Assembly (NCBI RefSeq): GCF_018729455.1
Contig: NZ_JAHHZF010000002.1
Coordinates: forward strand, 432,595 to 496,594
From: Prosthecodimorpha staleyi
GTDB lineage: Bacteria > Pseudomonadota > Alphaproteobacteria > Rhizobiales > Ancalomicrobiaceae
Length of the DNA: 64,000 bases
Reading direction: 5' to 3'
Within the stretch, counting starts at the first letter, position 1. Every line of letters starts with the position of its first letter. Below, piece by piece: positions 55,177-64,000 of this stretch. The notes beneath the pieces are model-generated. The model made no database searches. It was not told the origin of the DNA and saw only the letters and a list, made by a program, of their open reading frames with translations. The position numbers were made by a program, and so were the translations under genes.

Positions 55177-56307
55177 TCAGCCCTTCAGCGACGGATGGAC
55201 GATCTGGCCGTCCCGCGTGATCATGGTCGCCTTAACGAGTTCATCCTCGTAGTTGACCGCGAGCGTCTTCTCCTTCTTGTCGATCATGGTCTCGACGAAG
55301 GCGAACAGGTTCTTGGCGTAGAGCAGCGAGGCGCTGGCGGCGACGCGGCCGGCCACGTTGAGATGGCCGAGGATCTTGACGCCGCCGATGGTGACGACCT
55401 CGCCCGGCACGGAGCCCTCGATATTGCCGCCGCGCTCGACCGCGAGATCGACCAGCACGGAGCCCGGCCGCATCGAGGCGACCATCGCGGCGGTGATCAG
55501 CTTCGGCGCCGGCCGACCGGGAATCAGGGCCGTGGTGATGACCATGTCCTGCTTCTTGATGTGCTCGGCGACGAGCGCGGCCTGCTTGGCCTGGTACTCG
55601 GCCGACATCGGTTTGGCGTAGCCGGCCGCGGTCTCGGCCTGCTTGAACTCCTCGTCCTCGACCGCCACGAACTTGGCGCCGAGCGAGGCGACCTGTTCCT
55701 TGGCGGCGGGGCGCACGTCGGTGGCGGTGACCACCGCACCGAGGCGGCGGGCGGTCGCGATCGCCTGCAGGCCGGCGACGCCGGCGCCCATGACGAACAC
55801 CTTGGCGGCCGAGACCGTGCCGGCCGCGGTCATCATCATCGGGAAGGCGCGATCATATTCGGCGGCGCCGTCGATGACCGCCCGATAGCCGGCCAGGTTG
55901 GCCTGCGACGACAGGATGTCCATGACTTGCGCGCGGGTGATGCGCGGCATGAACTCCATCGAGAAGGCGGTCAGGCCGGCATCGGCGAGCGCCTGAACCG
56001 CCGCCTGCTGGCCGTAGGGGTCGAGCGCGCCGATCAAGAGCGCGCCGCGCTTGGCCAGCGCCGCAGCCTCGGCGGAGGGGCGGCGGACCGTCAGCACGAT
56101 ATCGGCGCCGGACCAGACCGAAGCCGCATCGGGGGCGATGGTGGCGCCGGCCGCTTCGTATTCGGCGTCCAGGATCCGGCTCTTCAACCCGGCACCCGTC
56201 TCGACCACCACCTCGGCACCGAGACCCTTGAACTTCTTCACGGTATCCGGAGTGGCCGCGACGCGGGCCTCCGCCGGATCACGCTCCATCGGCACGGCTA
56301 TCTTCAT
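55177..56307 (-). CDS. pntAA: NAD(P) transhydrogenase subunit alpha part 1 PntAA (NAD-binding)
   Basis: A 376-residue soluble domain I that binds NAD(H): [40 protein letters not shown] at the N-terminus, the Rossmann segment [34 protein letters not shown], and [30 protein letters not shown]. It is the first gene of the pnt run. Confidence 0.95.
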   Translation of the reverse strand: MKIAVPMERDPAEARVAATPDTVKKFKGLGAEVVVETGAGLKSRILDAEYEAAGATIAPDAASVWSGADIVLTVRRPSAEAAALAKRGALLIGALDPYGQQAAVQALADAGLTAFSMEFMPRITRAQVMDILSSQANLAGYRAVIDGAAEYDRAFPMMMTAAGTVSAAKVFVMGAGVAGLQAIATARRLGAVVTATDVRPAAKEQVASLGAKFVAVEDEEFKQAETAAGYAKPMSAEYQAKQAALVAEHIKKQDMVITTALIPGRPAPKLITAAMVASMRPGSVLVDLAVERGGNIEGSVPGEVVTIGGVKILGHLNVAGRVAASASLLYAKNLFAFVETMIDKKEKTLAVNYEDELVKATMITRDGQIVHPSLKG

Positions 56308-56560
56308 GGATTGCCCCCTTTCGGCACCCCTCCGGTGCCGTCCATCCGCAGGAATGGCCGGCCGGAGACGGGGTGGAGAAGCCGATCGCTACCGGCCGCC
56401 GGCGATGCGGCGCCACCCGTTCCGACGAAATCCGGCCACCGACCCCGCTCCGTCAGGGATGCGGGGGTCAGGGACCGGCGATTAAATTCCGAATCCCGCC
56501 CGATCGAACCTTCGGGCTTGCTGGCCTGCCGGTCCCTGCGGATCGGCCCGGCCGGCCGGA

Positions 56561-56689
56561 TCAGAGCAGGAACACTGCCATCAAGGCGAGCAGGACGACC
56601 ACCCCGATGGTGCCCCACTTGGTCATGGCGATGAACAGCTTGTAGGTCTTCTCGTGCTCGGCGTAGTCCATCGGGCTGTGCTCGGCCAT
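56561..56689 (-). CDS. aa3-type cytochrome c oxidase subunit IV
   Basis: A 42-residue single-helix protein: MAEHSPMDYAEHEKTYKLFIAMTKWGTIGVVVLLALMAVFLL, the alphaproteobacterial bacterial subunit IV pattern (DYAEHEKTYxLF then one helix). AGGGGCG precedes the start. It is a lone accessory subunit here; the catalytic oxidase genes are elsewhere. Lies upstream of pntAA on the same strand with a 253 bp gap. Confidence 0.88.
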   Translation of the reverse strand: MAEHSPMDYAEHEKTYKLFIAMTKWGTIGVVVLLALMAVFLL

Positions 56690-56980
56690 CTTGCGCCCCT
56701 TGCGTCTCGTGGTCACCATTCCCTTGCGGGCCGGCGTCTTTATAGGAGATGGCCGCCCCCCGGGCAACGCGTCCTGGTGGCCGCAGCCCTGGGAACCGGT
56801 GCCAGATTCGGCATAAACTGCACCTGCCACGCCCCGACTTTCTGGTATGCCAAATACCAGAGAAGGTCAAGCAAGCCCTGGCCCCGCCCCGGCCCGTTGC
56901 AATCCACCCCCTTGCATACATTGGCGAATTCGCCTCTTATGCCGCGGGGGAACATTCGAAGGCTTGGAGGCCTTGGAGGG

Positions 56981-57457
56981 ATGAACGACAGAGACCCGCT
57001 CGAACGGGCCGCAGACCGGCTTGCCTTCTGGATCGAGACTTTCAACCGGCTGTTCGAAACGGATTTGACGCTCGAGGATCCGCAGTTGATTCTCAACAGC
57101 AAGGGCGGGGTCGAGATCCTGATCACGCCGGTGCTGCAACTCGGCGCCTTCTTCTTCACGGCCTCGCTGCGCGACATTCCCGAAGCCTCGGAGGAGGTGC
57201 TGGTGCGGGTGCTGGCCGGCAACCTGTTCCAGGCCGAGAGCGGCGTCGGCTGGTTCTGCATCACGCCGGAAACCAGACAACTGTGCTGGCAGATGCGCTG
57301 GGACCGCTTCATGACCGCGACCGAAGAGGCCTTCCTGGGCTTCCTGGACGCCTTCGCGGATGCCGCCGAAGAGCGGCGGCGCACCGTGCTGGCCTGGACC
57401 GATGCGCCGCTCCTGCCGCCGGGGGCACCGCAGGATTTTACCCTGGTGCGTGCCTGA
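56981..57457 (+). CDS. CesT-like (type III secretion chaperone family) protein
   Basis: A 158-residue small acidic protein (MNDRDPLERAADRLAFWIETFNRLFETDLTLEDPQLILNSKGGVEILITPVLQLGAFFFTASLRDIPEASEEVLVRVLAGNLFQAES). The helix-beta-helix order and the VLAGNLFQAESG/ACFCIT pattern match the Tir chaperone (CesT/YbjN-like) family. TTGGAGGG precedes the ATG. It is followed after 12 bp by an unrecognised gene, a typical chaperone-partner arrangement. Confidence 0.7.
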   Translation: MNDRDPLERAADRLAFWIETFNRLFETDLTLEDPQLILNSKGGVEILITPVLQLGAFFFTASLRDIPEASEEVLVRVLAGNLFQAESGVGWFCITPETRQLCWQMRWDRFMTATEEAFLGFLDAFADAAEERRRTVLAWTDAPLLPPGAPQDFTLVRA

Positions 57458-57469
57458 GGGAGGTCGGAC

Positions 57470-58168
57470 ATGGCCACAGGGGGCGTGAATTCAGGCCGAC
57501 CGCCAGGTCCGGTCGCGATCGAGACCTCGGCTCCGAAAGGCCCCGACACGACCGGCGTGCCGACACAGCGCTACCAGGGCGACCGGTTCCTGTCGGTCCA
57601 GCGCGCGAGCTTCCTGGGCAGTGCGGTGCTCGGCGCCGTCGCCACGCTCGGCGGCCGGTTCCTGTCGCAGGCGCCGCCGTCGACCGGACCGACTGTCCTC
57701 CCGCAGGGGCCATCCGGATCGTCGTCCGACCCGGATGCCGGCAAGCCGTCCGGCCTCGCCTATCGCGGCACCGTCATGGACGGCATCGAGAAGCAGTTCC
57801 AAACGCTCGATCCGGTCGCCCAGAAGGTCAAGCAGGTCGGCGATACGGCTTCCGAAATCGTTGATGCCCTGCCGGTGCCGAAAGGCGCGCAGAAGCTGTT
57901 CAAGGTCGCCAACCGGACCACGACCTTTACGGGGCTGGCGCCGGTGCTCCTGTCCGGCCTCTACGCTGCCGCGTCGACCTCCAACGCGGTCGGCACCCAT
58001 GCCCATCTGCGCAATCTGGCCAAACCGACGGATGAGGACCTTCGCATCAACGCCTCGGTCCAGCAGCAGGCCCGCGACGCGCGGCAGTTGTTCAAGGACC
58101 GCACGATCGACTATGTCGGCGAGCGCTTCCAGGAGATCGGCGTCACGCTGCCCTTCGACAAGCTCTAA
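57470..58168 (+). CDS. hypothetical protein, probable partner of the CesT-like chaperone
   Basis: Not recognised. 232 residues with a disordered Gly/Pro-rich N-terminus, a short hydrophobic segment (SFLGSAVLGAVATLGGRFLS, about 47-66), a Pro/Ser linker, and a helical C-terminal half with a second hydrophobic stretch (TGLAPVLLSGLYAAAS, about 153-168). No signal peptide. With its adjacent chaperone it has the layout of a secreted or membrane-targeted client, but no type III secretion gene is in the window. Confidence 0.6.
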   Translation: MATGGVNSGRPPGPVAIETSAPKGPDTTGVPTQRYQGDRFLSVQRASFLGSAVLGAVATLGGRFLSQAPPSTGPTVLPQGPSGSSSDPDAGKPSGLAYRGTVMDGIEKQFQTLDPVAQKVKQVGDTASEIVDALPVPKGAQKLFKVANRTTTFTGLAPVLLSGLYAAASTSNAVGTHAHLRNLAKPTDEDLRINASVQQQARDARQLFKDRTIDYVGERFQEIGVTLPFDKL

Positions 58169-58220
58169 CAGATTGCTGAGAAACGCGTCGGAACGCGATC
58201 AGACGGGGCCGTTTCAACTC

Positions 58221-58307
58221 TGTCATCCCCGGGCTTGTCGCGGGGATCCAGACTTTTCAATGACTTGGCCATCGCACTGGATCCCCGGGACAAGCCCGGG
58301 GATGACA
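58221..58307. repeat. large REP-like inverted repeat (31-bp arms)
   Basis: Two 31-base arms (58221-58251 and 58277-58307) are inverted copies with one mismatch, around a 25-base loop. The arm sequence begins TGTCATCCCCGGGCTTGTC and ends GGATCCAG, a pattern very common between genes in Hyphomicrobiales genomes. Lies between the CesT partner gene and a convergent gene, so it may also end transcripts. Confidence 0.85.
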
Positions 58308-58398
58308 GAATGGCGGGTTCGGAGTGGTTTTCAGCAGCCTGCTAAGGCGTTGCTTCGCGCGCCGTGCCAGCCCCGCCTTGCCCCGAAGGCACCGTGCC

Positions 58399-58773
58399 TC
58401 AGGGGCAGACGCGGACATGCTTGCGCGCCTCGGCGAAGTCCATGACCAGGAGCTTGGCGGTCAGACCGCCGCGCGCCTTGATCCAGTTCTGGACCGACGC
58501 CGGATAGAGGGACAGGACGATCCTGTTGGCCTTCGGATTGGTCTTGCCGGTCTTGATGTCCGTCGTCTGGTGAAAGGCCAGCACCGCACCCGGACCAAGG
58601 CAGACGCGGTTGACCCGGGTCAGTGCCAGATAGACCGTGCAGGCCGAGGCACACAGTCCTTCGATGCGGACGAGACGACCGGAATCGGCCACGTCCAAGG
58701 CCGTGTTGACGCGCTCAATAACGCGACCGCCCCGATCTCCGGAAATCACATAGGGAGGCAATTCGTCCATCAT
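58399..58773 (-). CDS. hypothetical protein with ClpP-like S-A-C motif
   Basis: A 124-residue protein whose core IEGLCASACTVYLALTRVNRVCLGPGAVLAFHQTTD resembles the nucleophile and downstream His region of a family of predicted periplasmic serine-protease-like proteins (GxC-SAC ... FHQ). The start ATG (58773) gives no signal peptide; the longer TTG at 58794 also lacks one. The N-terminus may therefore be truncated relative to exported relatives. Function unknown. Confidence 0.6.
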   Translation of the reverse strand: MMDELPPYVISGDRGGRVIERVNTALDVADSGRLVRIEGLCASACTVYLALTRVNRVCLGPGAVLAFHQTTDIKTGKTNPKANRIVLSLYPASVQNWIKARGGLTAKLLVMDFAEARKHVRVCP

Positions 58774-58896
58774 CGCGCCGATCCCGCAACTCAACCCCGG
58801 CGGGAAGGCTATGCGACCGCCGCCGCATCTGACAAGCCCCCCGGATCACGTCTGGGTTGCAGCCGCGACCGGCCGGCATGTGCCCGAAGCGGCAGG

Positions 58897-60393
58897 TCAC
58901 TCCTGCCGGGGCGGGGCCGACGAGGCCGTGTTGCTGCGCAGCGGCCGATGCTCGGCGCGGCTCAGAATCGCGACCGCGACCGTCTGGGCGATGGCGGCGA
59001 CCAGAAACACCCAGCGGAAGCTCTCCACCGCCCGGGCGGCAACGGCCGGATCGACCGCCGCATGGCGCGCGCCCTCCCCGATTTCGGCAACGACGCCGGT
59101 CCCGGTCAGGATCGCGCCGAGCACCGTGACGCCGACCACCGAACCGAGCGTGCGCAGGAACGACATCGAGGCGGTCGCGACGCCGAGATCGCGCGGCTCG
59201 GCGGCATTCTGGACCGAGATGGTGCCGACCGGGAACAGCGTGCCGGTGCCCATGCCGGCGATGCCGACAGCCAGTTCGACCGCCCAGAAGGGCAGCAACC
59301 CAGCACCCGCTGCCAGACCGAACAGGGCGGCGGCAGCGACCAGTCCGCCGACGATCGCCACCCATTCGTAGCGTTCGACCCGGGCGATGACCCGACCCGA
59401 CAGGTTGGCGCCGGCCACCGTGCCGCCGAGATAGACCACAAGGGCGAAGCCCGCGGTGGCCGGCCCCATCCCCTCGACCAGTTCGAGATAGACGGGCAAA
59501 TAGACCGAAAGCCCGATCGAGGACGCCATTGCGAAGAAGAGGCCGAGCGTCATCGGGGCGATCACGGGGTTGCGCATCACCCGCGGCGGAATGAGCGGCT
59601 CTGCGGCGCGGGTCTGGTGCCACAGGAACAGGCCGGCCAAGGCCGCTGCCCCGACAAGGAGCCCGACCGTTCCGGCCGAAAGCCACGCCAGCCGATGGCC
59701 GCCGAGCGTCAGCGCCAGCATCAGCATGACCGTGGCGCCGACCACCAACAAGGAACCCGGCCAGTCGAGCTGGTGGTTGCGCTGGACCCGCGGCAGCTTG
59801 CGCAGGGTGCGTTCGGACAGGAAGAGCGCGACGGCGCCGAGCGGCAGGTTGATCCAGAAGATCAGCGACCAGTGGATATGCTGCGCGAACAGGCCGCCGA
59901 TCACCGGTCCGGCCAGGCTGGCCGTCGCCCAGACGCCGGTGATGTAGGTGACGTAGCGCGGCCGTTCGCGCGGCGGTACCACATCGCCGATGATGGTTTG
60001 GGCGAGCGCGATCAGGCCGCCGCCGCCGAGCCCCTGCAGCGCGCGGCCGGCGATCAGCACGCCCATATTGGGTGCCAGCGCACAGACCACCGAGGCGGCG
60101 AGAAAGATGCCGACGGCGGCGAACAGGACCGGCCGCCGCCCGCGGATGTCCGCGAGCTTGCCGTAGAGCGGCGTCACCGCCGTCGCGGTCAGGAAATAGG
60201 CCGAGATCACCCAGGACAGCCATTCCGGATCGCCGAGCGTCGCCCCGATCGTCGGCAGGGCCGGCGCCACGATGGTCTGGTCGAGAGCGGCCAGCAGCAT
60301 CGAGATCAGCGCTCCGACGACGATGTTGCGCTTGTCGGTCTCACTGACGGCAGGGGCGGGCGCGGCGGATGCGGGTACGACGGTCTCGGTCAT
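58897..60393 (-). CDS. MFS drug exporter, DHA2/EmrB family
   Basis: A 498-residue transporter with about 14 helices. Visible motifs: LDQTIVAPALPTIGATLG (motif D1), GKLADIRGRRPVLFAAV (motif A), GLGGGGLIALAQTIIGDVVPP and GPVIGGLFAQHIHWSLIFWINLPLG (motif C). Likely a proton-driven efflux pump; substrate unknown. Start MTETVV at 60393; an earlier MRPRPM is possible. Confidence 0.92.
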   Translation of the reverse strand: MTETVVPASAAPAPAVSETDKRNIVVGALISMLLAALDQTIVAPALPTIGATLGDPEWLSWVISAYFLTATAVTPLYGKLADIRGRRPVLFAAVGIFLAASVVCALAPNMGVLIAGRALQGLGGGGLIALAQTIIGDVVPPRERPRYVTYITGVWATASLAGPVIGGLFAQHIHWSLIFWINLPLGAVALFLSERTLRKLPRVQRNHQLDWPGSLLVVGATVMLMLALTLGGHRLAWLSAGTVGLLVGAAALAGLFLWHQTRAAEPLIPPRVMRNPVIAPMTLGLFFAMASSIGLSVYLPVYLELVEGMGPATAGFALVVYLGGTVAGANLSGRVIARVERYEWVAIVGGLVAAAALFGLAAGAGLLPFWAVELAVGIAGMGTGTLFPVGTISVQNAAEPRDLGVATASMSFLRTLGSVVGVTVLGAILTGTGVVAEIGEGARHAAVDPAVAARAVESFRWVFLVAAIAQTVAVAILSRAEHRPLRSNTASSAPPRQE

Positions 60394-60962
60394 CGGGCGG
60401 GGTCTCACGAGGGGCGGGACGGATCGGTGCCCGACCGAACCGCGGCGGGGAGCCGTCGGCGATTATGACCGGGACCGCCGCGGCCGGCCACCGTCCGGTC
60501 GCCCGACGTCCCGACAGACGCCATGCGCCTGACGCTCGGCTCGCCTCGGCGCCGAAGCCCTCCGCAGACGAGCCGGCAATCAAAAAATTGTATTTCCTGA
60601 ATATTAAAATGGGATGCCGCGAAGGTGGCGGCATCGATCAATTCAATGAAATGAAATCGTACTTCTCCCCATTTAAGGATCACGCAGCGCGACGCAAAGC
60701 TGATGCGCAGAAAATCGCGTTTACAATATGCCCGCAAGAATTGCACGGACGTCAGTGACCGGTCATAGTCCAGGTCTGCGGAATCGTCGGGTGCCGCGAC
60801 GTTCGCGGCGGTGCATCCATCGCCGCCGACGCGGAGAGCGAGGAGGGCTCTCCGGGGATACGCAGCCGCCGACACGGTTCTGCGGGCGTGGTTCTGGAGG
60901 ATTCGAGGATCGAATCCGAAACGATTCGGATATCCCAAAAAAGAATAAGGTTGGGGGTTCGC
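60394..60962. other. divergent AT-rich promoter region before the autotransporter
   Basis: 570 bp. From about 60575 to 60720 the sequence is much AT-richer than the rest of the window (TTGTATTTCCTGAATATTAAAATG) and carries a 7-bp inverted repeat ATGCCGC-N7-GCGGCAT at 60613-60633. It probably holds the autotransporter promoter and an operator. No gene was identified. Confidence 0.5.
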
Positions 60963-63932
60963 ATGTTGCCGCAAATGAATCGCCGGTCTTCGCTGCTCGC
61001 GTCGACCGCCTTGAGTCTGGCCGCTTTGGCCATGTCTACGTCGATGGCCTCCGCGCAGTCCTCGGTGCCGCTCGTGGTCAGCGCGCCTGCGCCCGGCGCG
61101 ACCTATACCGTGGTCGGAACCGAGACCTGGGGAACGGCCACCATCGGCGACGGAGCCGGCGAAGCGGGCACGCTGAAGGTCGGTCCCGGCACATCCCTGA
61201 CCACCGGAGACATCTCGGGAAGCCCGACCACGATCGGCAATCTCGCCGGCTCGACCGGGTCCGTCGTCGTCAAGGGCCGGGGGGCATCCTGGACGGACAC
61301 GGGTGCGTCGGTCGCCGTCGGCGCCACCGGCATGGGCTCGCTGTCGATTCTGAACGGCGGCACCGCTTCGGTGGTGAGCCTGGGCATTTCGACCAACGGC
61401 GGCACCGGTAACGTCCTGGTCTCTGGAGCCGGCAGCAAGCTGACCTCGACCCAGCACATGGCCATCGGCTGGTCCGATGGAACTCCGGGCTCCCTCGTCG
61501 TCGAGAAGGGCGGCAGCCTGGAGACGATCGGCGGCTACGGCGGCGATCCCGGCGGCGGCCTCTATATCGGCGGCGGCGGCAACGTCACCATCCGCGATGC
61601 CGGCACCAGCGTCGTGATCGGATCCCGCCACAGCGGCACGCCCTCCGATTGGACTACGGCGGACGGCTGGTTCTATATCGGCGACGGCACCGCGACCCTG
61701 TCCAATGGCGCATCGCTGGAATCGGACGGCGGCTACGTCTCCGGCACCCTCGCCGGGGGGTACGCCAAGATGACCGTCACCGGCGCCGGCACCACCTGGA
61801 ATTCCGGTATCTCGCTCTATGTCGCCGGCAACGGCAACAACAACGACGACGGCGACGGCGAACTGACCGTCTCGGACGGCGCGCATGCGTTCGCCTCCGT
61901 CGTCGGTGTCGGCGTCGACGGGCGCTCGACCGGGACGATCCTGGTGACCGGCGCCGGAAGCCGGCTGAGCGCGGTCGCCAGCGGCACCCTCACGGGCAAC
62001 TTCTATGTCGGCTCGGATGGCGACGGCACACTCATCGTGCGCGACGGCGCCACGGTGACGACGGACAACCAGGTCCGCATCGGCTTCTCCGAAACCGCGT
62101 CCGGGCTTCTGGTCATCGGTGCCAAGGAGGGCGAGGCCGCGGCCGGCGCCGGGACCATCATCGCCAATGGCGGCGTCGCATTCGGCGACGGCAGCGGCAC
62201 GCTGGTCTTCAATCACACCAGCGACAACCTGATCTTCAGCAATGTCCTCTCCGGTGCCAACGGCGCGATCCGCCAGATCGCCGGCGTCACCGACCTGACG
62301 GCGAACTCGCCCGACTTCGCGGGCTTCCTGACGGTCGTCGGCGGAACGCTGAAGGTGAACGGCGATCTGTCCGCAGCCTCCGCCAATGTCTTCGGAGGCA
62401 CTTTCGGCGGCAGCGGGACGATCGGGGCACTGACCGTCCAATCCGGCGGCACCGTTGCCCCGGGCAACTCGATCGGCACGCTGCACGTCGCGAATTCCTT
62501 TGTGCAATTGGCAGGCTCCACCTATCTGGCCGAACTGTCCTCCACGGGCACCTCCGACCTGATCTCGGTCGGCGGCACGGCGACGCTCGGCGGCACGGTC
62601 CGCGTCGGCCAGGACAGCAGCTACCGGTTCGGCCAGAGCTTCACCATCCTGTCCGCCGAGGACCTGACCGGCACCTATACCAGCGACACGGTTCGGCTTT
62701 CGGCCTTCGCCACCGGCACGCTCAGCTATGTCGACGACAGCGACGTGGTCCTGACCGTCTCCAAATCGCGCAGCTTCGCGTCGGCCGGCAAGTCGGCGAA
62801 CCAGCGCGCCGTGGCCGGGGTTCTCGACAACCTGCCGGCCGATTCCGAGCTGGTCATCGCCGCCGCCAATCAGCAGACCGGCAAGGACGCCCGTGCGGCC
62901 TACGATTCGCTGTCCGGCGAGTTCAACGCCACGCTGGTCGGCCAGACCATCGAAGCGTCGCAGATCATGCGTGACAGCATGACGGACCGTCTGCGCGCCG
63001 CCTTCGGTCTCGCCGGGGCCTCGCAGGGGCCGGTCGCGACCCAGCTTTCCTATGCCCCGGCGCCGAACGACCCGGCCGGCAAGGCCATCGCGGCGCCGAC
63101 CACGCCCGGTCTCGCCGTCTGGACCCGCGCCTACGGCAATTGGCTGGACAGCCGCGGCAGCGGCAACGCCGCCGGCGCCCGGCAGACGATCGGCGGGGTC
63201 CTGTTCGGCGCGGATGCCGCCTTGGCCGATCCGTCCACCCGGGTCGGCATGATGTTCGGCTACGGCCGCGGCTCCGTGTCCAGCACCGGCCGCAGTTCCA
63301 GTGCGACCACCGACGACTACCATGTCGGCTTCTATGGCGGCCAGCAGTGGGGAGCGCTCGGCTTGCGTCTGGGCGGCGCCCTGTCGCTGCGCGATGCCGA
63401 TACCGAGCGGCATCTGAACTTCTCCGGCTTCTCGGAAGACACCAAGGGCCGGCAGCGCCTCCTGACTTCGCAGGTCAATGCCGATCTCGGCTACAACATC
63501 CGCATGGGTTCGCTGGCCCTGGAGCCCTTCGCAGCCGCCGCCTATGTCCGCGTCAACGGCCTGTCGGATCGTGAATCGGGCTCCGGCGCCAAGCTGAACG
63601 TGCTCGACAACGATGCCGGGGTCGGCTTCTCCACCCTCGGCCTCCGCTTCGGTCAGGACTTCGTCACGGCCGGCCAGCCCATGGCCGTCCGCGGCTCACT
63701 GGCCTGGCGCCATGCCTTCGGCGACGTGACACCGGGCGTGCGCCAGAGCTTCGGCAACGGCTCGGCCTTCACGGTCACCGGCACGCCGATCGCCCGCAAC
63801 ACACTGGTGGCCGAAGGCGGCGTTGACTTCCGGCTTGCCGGCGGCGCCACCCTTGGGCTGACGACGACCGGCAATTTCGGCAGCGACACCCGGTCGCTGT
63901 CCGGTCGGGCCGATCTGCGCTGGTCCTTCTGA
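60963..63932 (+). CDS. large autotransporter (type Va) with beta-helix passenger
   Basis: A 989-residue surface protein. Signal peptide with extended N-region (RRSSLLASTALSLAALAMSTSMASAQ). The passenger (about 35-610) is rich in Gly/Thr beta-helix repeats and includes autotransporter-associated strand repeats (GTLVFNHTSDNLIFSNVLSG; GTFGGSGTIGALTVQSGGTVAPGNSIGTLHV). The C-terminal barrel (about 720-989) begins near PGLAVWTRAYGNWLDSRG and ends LSGRADLRWSF with terminal Phe. ATG at 60963 follows GGTTGGGGG; MNRR at 60975 is an alternative. The long opposite-strand frame here is an antisense artefact. Confidence 0.93.
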   Translation: MLPQMNRRSSLLASTALSLAALAMSTSMASAQSSVPLVVSAPAPGATYTVVGTETWGTATIGDGAGEAGTLKVGPGTSLTTGDISGSPTTIGNLAGSTGSVVVKGRGASWTDTGASVAVGATGMGSLSILNGGTASVVSLGISTNGGTGNVLVSGAGSKLTSTQHMAIGWSDGTPGSLVVEKGGSLETIGGYGGDPGGGLYIGGGGNVTIRDAGTSVVIGSRHSGTPSDWTTADGWFYIGDGTATLSNGASLESDGGYVSGTLAGGYAKMTVTGAGTTWNSGISLYVAGNGNNNDDGDGELTVSDGAHAFASVVGVGVDGRSTGTILVTGAGSRLSAVASGTLTGNFYVGSDGDGTLIVRDGATVTTDNQVRIGFSETASGLLVIGAKEGEAAAGAGTIIANGGVAFGDGSGTLVFNHTSDNLIFSNVLSGANGAIRQIAGVTDLTANSPDFAGFLTVVGGTLKVNGDLSAASANVFGGTFGGSGTIGALTVQSGGTVAPGNSIGTLHVANSFVQLAGSTYLAELSSTGTSDLISVGGTATLGGTVRVGQDSSYRFGQSFTILSAEDLTGTYTSDTVRLSAFATGTLSYVDDSDVVLTVSKSRSFASAGKSANQRAVAGVLDNLPADSELVIAAANQQTGKDARAAYDSLSGEFNATLVGQTIEASQIMRDSMTDRLRAAFGLAGASQGPVATQLSYAPAPNDPAGKAIAAPTTPGLAVWTRAYGNWLDSRGSGNAAGARQTIGGVLFGADAALADPSTRVGMMFGYGRGSVSSTGRSSSATTDDYHVGFYGGQQWGALGLRLGGALSLRDADTERHLNFSGFSEDTKGRQRLLTSQVNADLGYNIRMGSLALEPFAAAAYVRVNGLSDRESGSGAKLNVLDNDAGVGFSTLGLRFGQDFVTAGQPMAVRGSLAWRHAFGDVTPGVRQSFGNGSAFTVTGTPIARNTLVAEGGVDFRLAGGATLGLTTTGNFGSDTRSLSGRADLRWSF

Positions 63933-64000
63933 CCCCGGGAGGCCGGTCCCGCTCCGGATTGGTTCGCACAATATCAAAACGCCCCGCTGCGGCCGCAGCG

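Noticed and set aside
60405..63413. 1002-residue open frame on the minus strand
   Set aside because: It is antisense to the autotransporter; its composition (Gly/Arg/Ala with no domain) is that of a GC-rich shadow frame, and the plus strand has a signal peptide and a beta-barrel.

Overview
The window is a chromosomal stretch of a high-GC alphaproteobacterium, most likely of the order Hyphomicrobiales (Rhizobiales). The basis is gene order typical of that group: ruvC-ruvA ... ruvB-ybgC-tolQRAB-pal-cpoB; DUF4164-zapA-6S RNA-5-FCL-ymdB; gap-pgk-thiE; ABC exporter/rpmE/rcdA (DUF1465); YdcH-YdcH-purE-purK-rpsU-TPR lipoprotein; and a split pntAA-pntAB-pntB beside an aa3-type oxidase subunit IV. I found no rRNA or tRNA gene, insertion sequence, prophage or CRISPR array.

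Layout. 1-10.7 kb (minus strand): the Tol-Pal envelope-constriction operon behind ybgC and the Ruv Holliday-junction genes; ruvA and ruvB are separated by two small membrane proteins and a divergent Uma2-type nuclease gene. 10.9-14 kb: a TauE/SafE permease, a site-2-protease-like membrane protein, yebC and a small secreted protein. 14.05-14.8 kb: three tandem copies of a ~262 bp palindrome-rich repeat. 14.8-17.4 kb: ymdB, 5-FCL, 6S RNA, zapA, DUF4164. 17.7-23.1 kb: gap and pgk with two unexpected small genes wedged between them, then a ThiE-like gene coupled to a Sel1-repeat secreted protein. 23.2-27.2 kb: inositol-phosphatase-family enzyme, a MotA/TolQ-like plus OmpA-domain pair and two acetyltransferases in an overlapping run. 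27.2-33.2 kb: ABC exporter, rpmE, a low-GC orphan gene, rcdA, a 560 bp intergenic region with three CtrA-like boxes and a 20-codon peptide gene ending in a strong terminator, and an outer-membrane protein. 33.3-38.9 kb: propionyl-CoA-synthetase-like enzyme, sulfotransferase-like protein coupled to a TauE/SafE permease, and an acyl-CoA synthetase. 39.7-45.9 kb: two YdcH proteins, purEK, rpsU, TPR lipoprotein, DUF4403. 46.2-50.9 kb: the most striking locus, a monoheme cytochrome c, a fused cytochrome-porin resembling Cyc2, and a cytochrome b561, divergent from a two-component system. 51-56.7 kb: small hypotheticals, an alpha/beta hydrolase, transhydrogenase and oxidase subunit IV. 57-64 kb: a CesT-like chaperone with a probable partner, a 31-bp-arm REP palindrome, an S-A-C motif protein, an MFS exporter and a large autotransporter.

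How the genes work together. Much of the window concerns the envelope (Tol-Pal, Pal/OmpA-domain proteins, Omp, autotransporter) and its link to the cell cycle (rcdA, CtrA-like boxes, ZapA). The cytochrome cluster suggests a trans-envelope electron path from an outer-membrane heme porin through a periplasmic cytochrome c to an inner-membrane cytochrome b, controlled by the adjacent response regulator and sensor kinase. That assignment rests on motif recognition by eye; no homology search was possible.
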